Assembly: GCF_938018035.1 (NCBI RefSeq)
Contig: NZ_CALIJF010000011.1
Location: forward strand, 1-11,293
DNA from: an uncultured Campylobacter sp.
GTDB lineage: Bacteria; Campylobacterota; Campylobacteria; Campylobacterales; Campylobacteraceae
Reading direction: 5' to 3'
DNA length: 11,293 bases
In this document: one piece after another, positions 6,701-11,293 of the stretch
How the letters are laid out: each line of letters opens with the position of its first letter
How positions within the stretch are numbered: the stretch's first letter is position 1
Translations under genes and position numbers: made by a program
Notes under the pieces: generated by a model
What the model was told of the DNA's origin: nothing
The model's database searches: none
What the model saw: the letters and a program-made list of their open reading frames with translations, nothing else

Positions 6701-9700
6701 AAGCGGCTAAATTTGAGGTTTTCGGAGCGGTGCAGGGGGTCGGGTTTCGCCCGTTCGTCTACAAGCTTGCCGTGGATTTGGGGCTGAAAGGCGAGGTTTA
6801 TAACGATGGCGAGGGCGTTAAAATCATCGTTTGCGCGGACCTTTCCGAGCCGCAAAAAGGCTCGATTGATAAAAATTCCGCCCTTTTAAATTTAAATGAG
6901 CCGAATTCTAACGAAATTCAAGCGCAGAAAGTATCGTTATCGGCTGCTCGGTCTTTAAATTCTGCCGAGTCGGATTCTAACAAGGCCGCGAACTCATCAC
7001 TAAATTTTACGAGCTCAAATTTAAGCCAGAACTCCATTTCGCCGCAAAGCGCACCGAGCTTACCGAATGATTCGGTCGGCTCGCTACGTGATTTAACGAA
7101 TGATTTAGCAAACCTGCCCGATTTGACGAGCTTGTCGCATGATTTGACGGATGATTTACAAGCCGCAGCGAGCGAGAAATTTTTACCAAACTTATTCGAG
7201 ACCGATCTAAACGAGCAGGGCTCTATCTCGCCGGCTTTGCCCGAGCAAAACCTCTGCTCGCAGGATTTGCAAGATTCCAAGCGCAATCCGCAAAACGCCG
7301 AGCAAGATCTGCGCGAAGAAGAAATTTTAAAAATTTTCGAGCAGCGCCTCCGCAGCGAGGCGCCGCCGCTTTGTCGTATCGATAAAATTATCCGCACCGA
7401 TCTAAATATACAAGATTTTACGCAGAATTTTACTGATTTTAAGATTACGCAATCCAAGGAGGGACGTAAATTTAACCCGATTTTGCCCGATTTTGCGATC
7501 TGTGATCGGTGCAAAAAAGAGTTTTACGACCCGCAAAATCCGCGCTTTCACTATCCTTTTATAAACTGCACGGATTGCGGCCCGCGCCTTAGCATCATCG
7601 CCGCGCTGCCGTATGACCGCGCAAATACCACGATGAGGGAGTTTGAGATGTGCGAGTTCTGCCGCGGCGAATACACGGACCCGCTCACGCGCCGCTATCA
7701 CGCCGAGCCGATCTCCTGCCCGCACTGCGGTCCGCAGCTGTTTTTATGCGGCGCAGGCGGCGAAATTTTATCAAGCGGCGAGGAGGCGATAGCGCGCACG
7801 GCGGAGCTTTTGCGGCGTGGGCAGATCGGCGCGATCAAGGGGATGGGCGGCTTTCACATCGTCTGCGATGCGACGAACGAGCGCGCAGTACGCATGCTGC
7901 GAACGCTCAAAAAGCGCCCGAGTAAGCCTTTTGCGATCATGTGTCGCGACGCAGCGCAGGCGGGGCGCGCAGCGAACCTAAGCGCGGAGGAAGAGGCGCT
8001 GATAGACTGCAACGTCAAGCCGATCGTGATTTTAAAAAAGCGCGAGTTTGTTTGGCGCACAGAGGCGGGCTTTGCGACGGATTTCGGCACGCAAAATTTA
8101 AAGGCGCAAAGCAAAAATCCTATATCGCCGAAATTTGCGGGTGAGCAAGAAGAATCGGCGCAAGGGCAGGGCTCTGCGCTACAAAATTTACGCAATTGCG
8201 CGGCGCAAAATTTTAGCACGCAAAATATTGGAGTTTGCGCGGAGCAGGGCAGGTTGCAGAGTGCGCAAATTTTTAGCAAAACGGCGCGCCGCAATTTCTC
8301 CTGCGATGCGTCGGTTGAGGGCGGCTCGCGGAGCGCAGAAAACGAGCTAGGACGCGCATCGAATGGGTCTGGTTCGCAGTACGCGGCTAAAAATTTGAAC
8401 TCGCCGCAAGCAGTAAGCGAGGCGCAAGATACGATTAACGAGCTAAAATCGCAATTTGCGGCAAATGGCAGAGAGCTGCGATACGTATCGCCCGATTCTT
8501 GGCATGCGGACGAGCAAAATTTGCAACTCTCAATGAAGATATCTGATTTGCGGCCTGCGGCAAGCGAGCCCGTTTCGCGAAGCTCTGCGAATACTTCAAG
8601 TTTGCAATATGCCGCGGATAGGACGAACTCGCGACGTGGGGCGTGTGAGCAGGACTTGCAAAATGCTGCAGATAAGGCGGCTTTGCAATGTGCGGTGAGC
8701 GAGCTAAGTCCGCAACAGACGATAAATTTGCAAGGTTCATGTTCTGCGCAGGCGTGCATGGCGGACGCGCGCGGCGCCCATTCCGATAGCGAGGGCGATT
8801 TCGTGCGTTTGCCCGCAAGCTTTTCGGCGATTTTTAGAGCAGGCGCGATTTTTATCGCTCCAAGCGTGGCGCCGAACCTTAATAAAATCGGCATTTTCCT
8901 AGCCAATACCGGCGTGCATCTGCTGCTTTTTGAATACTTTGATCGCCCGATCGTCGCTACTAGCGCCAACATTAGCGGCGAGCCCATTATTTTTAGCAGC
9001 GAGGAGTTGCGCGAGAAGCTGGGCGACATCATCTCGTTTTACCTGGACAATAATCGCGAAATTTTAACGCCGAGTGACGATAGTATCGCGTTTTTACAGG
9101 AATTTAAAAAAGAAGCTGTAAGCGCGAAGGCAAACGATCGCACCCACGATATATACACGCTTGAGACCCGGGCTCACAGCGAGAATATGGCGCAAAATTT
9201 TGAAGCACCGCATGCTATGTCGCTTCCCTCGATCGATACGAAGTCCGATTTGAACGTGATTATAAAGCGGCAGCCGAATGAAAATACGTCAAACTCGAAA
9301 AGCGATGATCTGAAACGGGCAAATTCCAAGCAAGGCTCGAAGCGTGATCCGAGTGAAGGTCTGCAAAGCTCGCAAGTAGCCGTTTGCGAGCTAAAAAATT
9401 CGCAGAATTTATCCAAAAAAGCAAAAAACGAGCAAGAAAGCGCCGCGCTAGGTAGCATCTGCGATGCGGCGGCAGCCGATAAAAGCGCCACTGCAGCGAT
9501 AGATAGTTGTGACGCGCTCTCGGATGACGGGCACAACGTCGTGGCATCAAACGATGAACGCGACGGTGCATCTTTAAATTTTAAAAACGGCGTGACATTG
9601 ATTGATATGAAGCGCCGCAGCCCCGAGAACGCGAAAAATTTTAAAAAAGCAAAAGGCGAGCAGGGCGCGGTAACATTGAGCGATAAATTTGGCACCGCAC

Positions 9701-11293
9701 CTTCAAATTTAAAAAGCGACGTAGCGGCGTCAAGCGAAGTCATGCATAATATCGCAGTCCCGGATAGCGAGCACTTTGCGACTTCAAATAGCAAGCGAGG
9801 CGCGATCCCAGGCAGCCAGGACACAACATTAAATTTTAAAAACGGCGTCGCAGCGTTAAATTTCAAAAGCGCGAACGATCAAGCGAGCGGAATTTTAAAT
9901 CGCGCGCTGTTTTTGCGAACATCTCGCGGAATGAATCCAAAAATTTTCCCTAGCAAATTCCAGCTCAAAGGCACTTTCCTGGCGCTCGGAGCGGAGCTTA
10001 AAAATCAGTTTGCGATCTACAAAGACGGGCAAATTTTCATCTCGCCCTACATCGGCGATCTTAAAAATGTTGCCACGAATGAGCGATTTTTCGCGCTTTT
10101 GGATATGTTCGTGCGCGCCTACGAGCTGAAATTCGACGCCGTCATCGCGGATCTGCACCCGCAGTTTTCGCACACGCGATTTTTCGAGCAGCGCGGATAC
10201 CCCGTGATCCGCTACCAGCACCATTTCGCGCATCTGGTGTCGAATCTGGCGCAAAACGATCTTCTTTTTAGCGGCAAAAAATACCTCGGCTTTTGCTTCG
10301 ACGGCACCGGCTACGGCACGGACGGCACGATCTGGGGCGGCGAGGTGATGGTGTTTGATCCGCGCGGCTACCGTCGCGTGGCGAAATTTGACGAAATCGC
10401 GCTTATCGGCGGCGAGAGCGCGATCAAAAACATCTACAAGCTTGCGCTTGCGCTCGTGTTTAAATTTAATGCAAAGGGCGCTGCGCGCGAGTTTTTGGCA
10501 AAATTTAGCGCGAGCGAGACGGCAAATTTAGAAAAAATCGCGCCGCGTGCCGTCCGCTCAAGCTCGCTAGGGCGGCTGTTCGATGCGTTTGCTGCGGTCA
10601 TTTGCGACCTGCGAGTCGTCAGCTTCAACGGCGAAGCGGGCATGCGACTTGAGAACCTCTATATCCAGGGCTGCGAGCAGAGTTACAGGTTCGCGCTAAA
10701 AAGGGCGAATGGGGTAGTGGTTTTGAGCGATAAAAGCCATGTCGGCGGCGTAGCAAGCCCGAGCGAGAAATTTGTCGCCGCAAAAAATCCTATCCGCAGC
10801 GCAGAGCGTAATGACAGAAGCAGCGTCTGCGCGGGAAATTCTACCGACGGCGCGGTGGGCGTAGCAGAAAATTTTAGCGATTCTATAGATTGCAATAGTT
10901 GTCCGGCAAATTTTGCCAGCGGAGAAAGATTTGCAGCCGCGAATGTTTGCAGTGCGGCGGGCAAGACCGAAAATTCTACATCAAATTCCGAGGCCTACGA
11001 TGTCGAGCAAAATTTTGCCTATGCGCCGAATTCGACAAGCGCTCGTAGTTTAAATTCCGCGGGCGAGATAAATTATAATTTATCGATAAACACAGCAAAT
11101 TCTACGGCGAATTCCATATCAAACGCCGTGGCAAATTCCTCAGATGGCGAGGCACCGTGGGGCCTTGAGGGCGAATGCTATGTGATCGATTACAAAGAGG
11201 CGTTTTTGCAGGCTTTGAGCGATGAGCCGCGCTTGGCTGCGACGAAATTCATCAACGGCTTGGCAAACTTCATCGCGGAGTTTGCAGAGAGCT
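6697..11293 (+). CDS. hypF: Carbamoyltransferase HypF, doubled by four insertions (3' partial)
   Basis: HypF uses carbamoyl phosphate and ATP to carbamoylate the C-terminal Cys of HypE, the first step to the CN ligands of the Ni-Fe site. It acts in the cytoplasm. Domains in order: acylphosphatase, with VQGVGFR (R18) and N36 of YNDGEG; zinc-finger domain with eight cysteines at exact family spacing (269/272, 291/294, 319/322, 341/344); YrdC-like domain from about 355, with KRPSKPFAIM and later ATSANISGEP; Kae1-like domain from about 1085, with HHFAH (H1175, H1176, H1179) and FDGTGYGTDG (D1202). Insertions occupy about 49-205, 451-718, 802-1068 and 1339-1487. Without them about 690 residues are visible, and the missing end would bring the core to about 750, the family norm. 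FING stands where many HypF have FHxT. The ATG at 6697 was chosen because GAAAG lies about 7 nt upstream; the in-frame ATG at 6691 is possible. The frame is open to the window edge. Confidence 0.93.
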   Translation, partial: MKAAKFEVFGAVQGVGFRPFVYKLAVDLGLKGEVYNDGEGVKIIVCADLSEPQKGSIDKNSALLNLNEPNSNEIQAQKVSLSAARSLNSAESDSNKAANSSLNFTSSNLSQNSISPQSAPSLPNDSVGSLRDLTNDLANLPDLTSLSHDLTDDLQAAASEKFLPNLFETDLNEQGSISPALPEQNLCSQDLQDSKRNPQNAEQDLREEEILKIFEQRLRSEAPPLCRIDKIIRTDLNIQDFTQNFTDFKITQSKEGRKFNPILPDFAICDRCKKEFYDPQNPRFHYPFINCTDCGPRLSIIAALPYDRANTTMREFEMCEFCRGEYTDPLTRRYHAEPISCPHCGPQLFLCGAGGEILSSGEEAIARTAELLRRGQIGAIKGMGGFHIVCDATNERAVRMLRTLKKRPSKPFAIMCRDAAQAGRAANLSAEEEALIDCNVKPIVILKKREFVWRTEAGFATDFGTQNLKAQSKNPISPKFAGEQEESAQGQGSALQNLRNCAAQNFSTQNIGVCAEQGRLQSAQIFSKTARRNFSCDASVEGGSRSAENELGRASNGSGSQYAAKNLNSPQAVSEAQDTINELKSQFAANGRELRYVSPDSWHADEQNLQLSMKISDLRPAASEPVSRSSANTSSLQYAADRTNSRRGACEQDLQNAADKAALQCAVSELSPQQTINLQGSCSAQACMADARGAHSDSEGDFVRLPASFSAIFRAGAIFIAPSVAPNLNKIGIFLANTGVHLLLFEYFDRPIVATSANISGEPIIFSSEELREKLGDIISFYLDNNREILTPSDDSIAFLQEFKKEAVSAKANDRTHDIYTLETRAHSENMAQNFEAPHAMSLPSIDTKSDLNVIIKRQPNENTSNSKSDDLKRANSKQGSKRDPSEGLQSSQVAVCELKNSQNLSKKAKNEQESAALGSICDAAAADKSATAAIDSCDALSDDGHNVVASNDERDGASLNFKNGVTLIDMKRRSPENAKNFKKAKGEQGAVTLSDKFGTAPSNLKSDVAASSEVMHNIAVPDSEHFATSNSKRGAIPGSQDTTLNFKNGVAALNFKSANDQASGILNRALFLRTSRGMNPKIFPSKFQLKGTFLALGAELKNQFAIYKDGQIFISPYIGDLKNVATNERFFALLDMFVRAYELKFDAVIADLHPQFSHTRFFEQRGYPVIRYQHHFAHLVSNLAQNDLLFSGKKYLGFCFDGTGYGTDGTIWGGEVMVFDPRGYRRVAKFDEIALIGGESAIKNIYKLALALVFKFNAKGAAREFLAKFSASETANLEKIAPRAVRSSSLGRLFDAFAAVICDLRVVSFNGEAGMRLENLYIQGCEQSYRFALKRANGVVVLSDKSHVGGVASPSEKFVAAKNPIRSAERNDRSSVCAGNSTDGAVGVAENFSDSIDCNSCPANFASGERFAAANVCSAAGKTENSTSNSEAYDVEQNFAYAPNSTSARSLNSAGEINYNLSINTANSTANSISNAVANSSDGEAPWGLEGECYVIDYKEAFLQALSDEPRLAATKFINGLANFIAEFAES
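6841..7311 (+). repeat. hypF insertion 1 (inside acylphosphatase domain)
   Basis: About 157 residues separate the strand VKIIVCAD (ends residue 48) from the helix EEILKIFEQRL (from about 207), which are normally joined by a short turn. The segment is rich in Ser, Asn, Leu and Asp. Between 7090 and 7160 five copies of a GATTTRNCR-like unit start at 7090, 7102, 7120, 7141 and 7153. Every interval is a multiple of three, so each copy reads Asp-Leu. Confidence 0.75.
8047..8850 (+). repeat. hypF insertion 2 (inside YrdC-like domain)
   Basis: About 268 residues separate VILKKREF (ends near residue 450) from the resumed YrdC-like core SVAPNLNKIGIFL (from 723). In ordinary HypF these are only some 15 residues apart. 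The segment is rich in Ala, Ser, Gln and Asn with scattered Cys and no recognised domain. Its second half is a 27-nt periodic repeat, listed separately. Confidence 0.8.
8326..8736 (+). repeat. 27-nt (nonapeptide) degenerate tandem repeat in hypF
   Basis: From 8521 onward units start every 27 nt: 8521, 8548, 8575, 8602, 8629, 8656, 8683 and 8710. Earlier units at 8326, 8374, 8401 and 8449 fit with small in-frame spacers. The peptide pattern is [LS]-[QR]-x-A-[AV]-[DNS]-x-x-x, for example LQYAADRTN, LQNAADKAA, LQCAVSELS, SQYAAKNLN and SPQAVSEAQ. At the DNA level, units at 8602 and 8656 are close over about 22 nt. Drift between units is strong but the frame is always kept. Confidence 0.7.
9100..9900 (+). 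repeat. hypF insertion 3 (between YrdC-like and Kae1-like domains)
   Basis: About 267 residues lie between the end of the YrdC-like domain (TPSDDSIAFLQ, near residue 801) and LFLRTSRGMNP (from 1071), which normally follows almost at once. The segment is rich in Lys, Ser, Asn, Asp and Ala and has no recognised domain. It contains a perfect 20-nt direct repeat and 27-nt spaced units towards its end. Confidence 0.8.
9574..9885 (+). repeat. NFK-type 27-nt repeat with perfect 20-nt direct repeat
   Basis: The 20 bases TTAAATTTTAAAAACGGCGT occur identically at 9574-9593 and 9829-9848, 255 nt (85 codons) apart and in the same frame. Both read LNFKNGV. A third related unit, NFKSAND, starts exactly 27 nt after the second, and NLKSDVAAS at 9706 matches NFKNGVAAL at 9832. 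Units from 9706 to 9787 sit on a 27-nt grid. Exact identity of the 20-mers suggests recent duplication or gene conversion. Confidence 0.7.
10711..11157 (+). repeat. hypF insertion 4 (inside Kae1-like domain)
   Basis: About 149 residues interrupt the Kae1-like domain between YRFALKRAN (near residue 1335) and the resumed helix ECYVIDYKEAFLQAL (from 1493). The segment is Asn/Ser/Ala-rich with repeated NST, ENF, QNF and ANS peptides, closely resembling the HydD insertion. The AAATTC core recurs at the DNA level, for instance near 10837, 10972, 10983, 11053 and 11107. Confidence 0.8.

Noticed and set aside
7090..7160. CRISPR-like repeats
   Set aside because: The repeated units are about 9 nt, degenerate, in frame with hypF and without regular spacers.
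6918..7514. 198-codon open frame on the minus strand
   Set aside because: It is the antisense shadow of hypF insertion 1, with the same phase effect and no recognisable product.
7854..9032. 392-codon open frame on the minus strand, Cys/Ser/Ala-rich
   Set aside because: It lies antisense to hypF, covering insertion 2 and conserved YrdC-like coding, and shows no domain. The sense frame has all HypF motifs.
9174..9866. 230-codon open frame on the minus strand
   Set aside because: It is antisense to hypF insertion 3. Antisense frames over all five insertions sit in the same relative phase. This is expected, because stops in that phase need Tyr codons or a T-ending codon before His/Gln, which these segments mostly lack.
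6841..11157. Inteins or introns as the explanation of the hypF insertions
   Set aside because: The segments lack intein splicing motifs (no N-terminal Cys/Ser block or C-terminal His-Asn followed by Cys/Ser/Thr at the boundaries), lack RNA intron features and are repetitive.

Overview
The window carries a [NiFe] uptake-hydrogenase operon, all on the + strand, of the kind found in Epsilonproteobacteria (Campylobacterota): hydA-hydB-hydC-hydD-hydE-hypF. HydA, HydB and HydC resemble the Wolinella/Helicobacter/Campylobacter membrane-bound hydrogenase. Frequent AAATTT runs combined with many GC-rich codons suggest one of the relatively GC-rich Campylobacter species, such as the oral C. gracilis/showae/rectus group. 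The species is an inference, not a reading.

Layout. Positions 1-369 are non-coding, with a long imperfect hairpin, a short ~17-nt tandem repeat, promoter-like AT-rich DNA and a strong Shine-Dalgarno. hydA (370-1515), hydB (1518-3239) and hydC (3243-3917) are tightly packed and encode the Tat-exported small subunit, the Ni-Fe catalytic large subunit and the di-heme cytochrome b anchor. hydD (3914-4792, TTG start overlapping hydC) is the endopeptidase that trims HydB. hydE (4776-6413) is an accessory protein whose C-terminal part looks like a degenerate HypF Kae1-like domain. After a 283-nt gap, hypF (6697 to beyond the window end) encodes the carbamoyl-phosphate-dependent protein that starts synthesis of the active-site CN ligands. 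Together these genes make, export, anchor and mature a periplasm-facing H2-oxidising enzyme that feeds electrons to the menaquinone pool. The other hyp genes are not in the window and may lie downstream.

The unusual part is the maturation genes. HydD carries about 110 extra residues, and HypF carries four separate in-frame insertions of about 157, 268, 267 and 149 residues. HypF already reaches 1532 residues at the window edge, while the family is about 750. Removing the insertions leaves a core of normal length with every canonical motif at canonical spacing. The insertions are hydrophilic, rich in Asn/Ser/Gln/Ala/Lys, and built from degenerate in-frame repeats: about 15 nt in hydD, and 27 nt (nine residues) in parts of hypF insertions 2 and 3. 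Related peptide motifs occur in both genes. HydA, HydB, HydC and HydE have no such segments. This looks like a family of expandable, frame-preserving, domain-interrupting repeats that entered the cytoplasmic maturation proteins of one operon.
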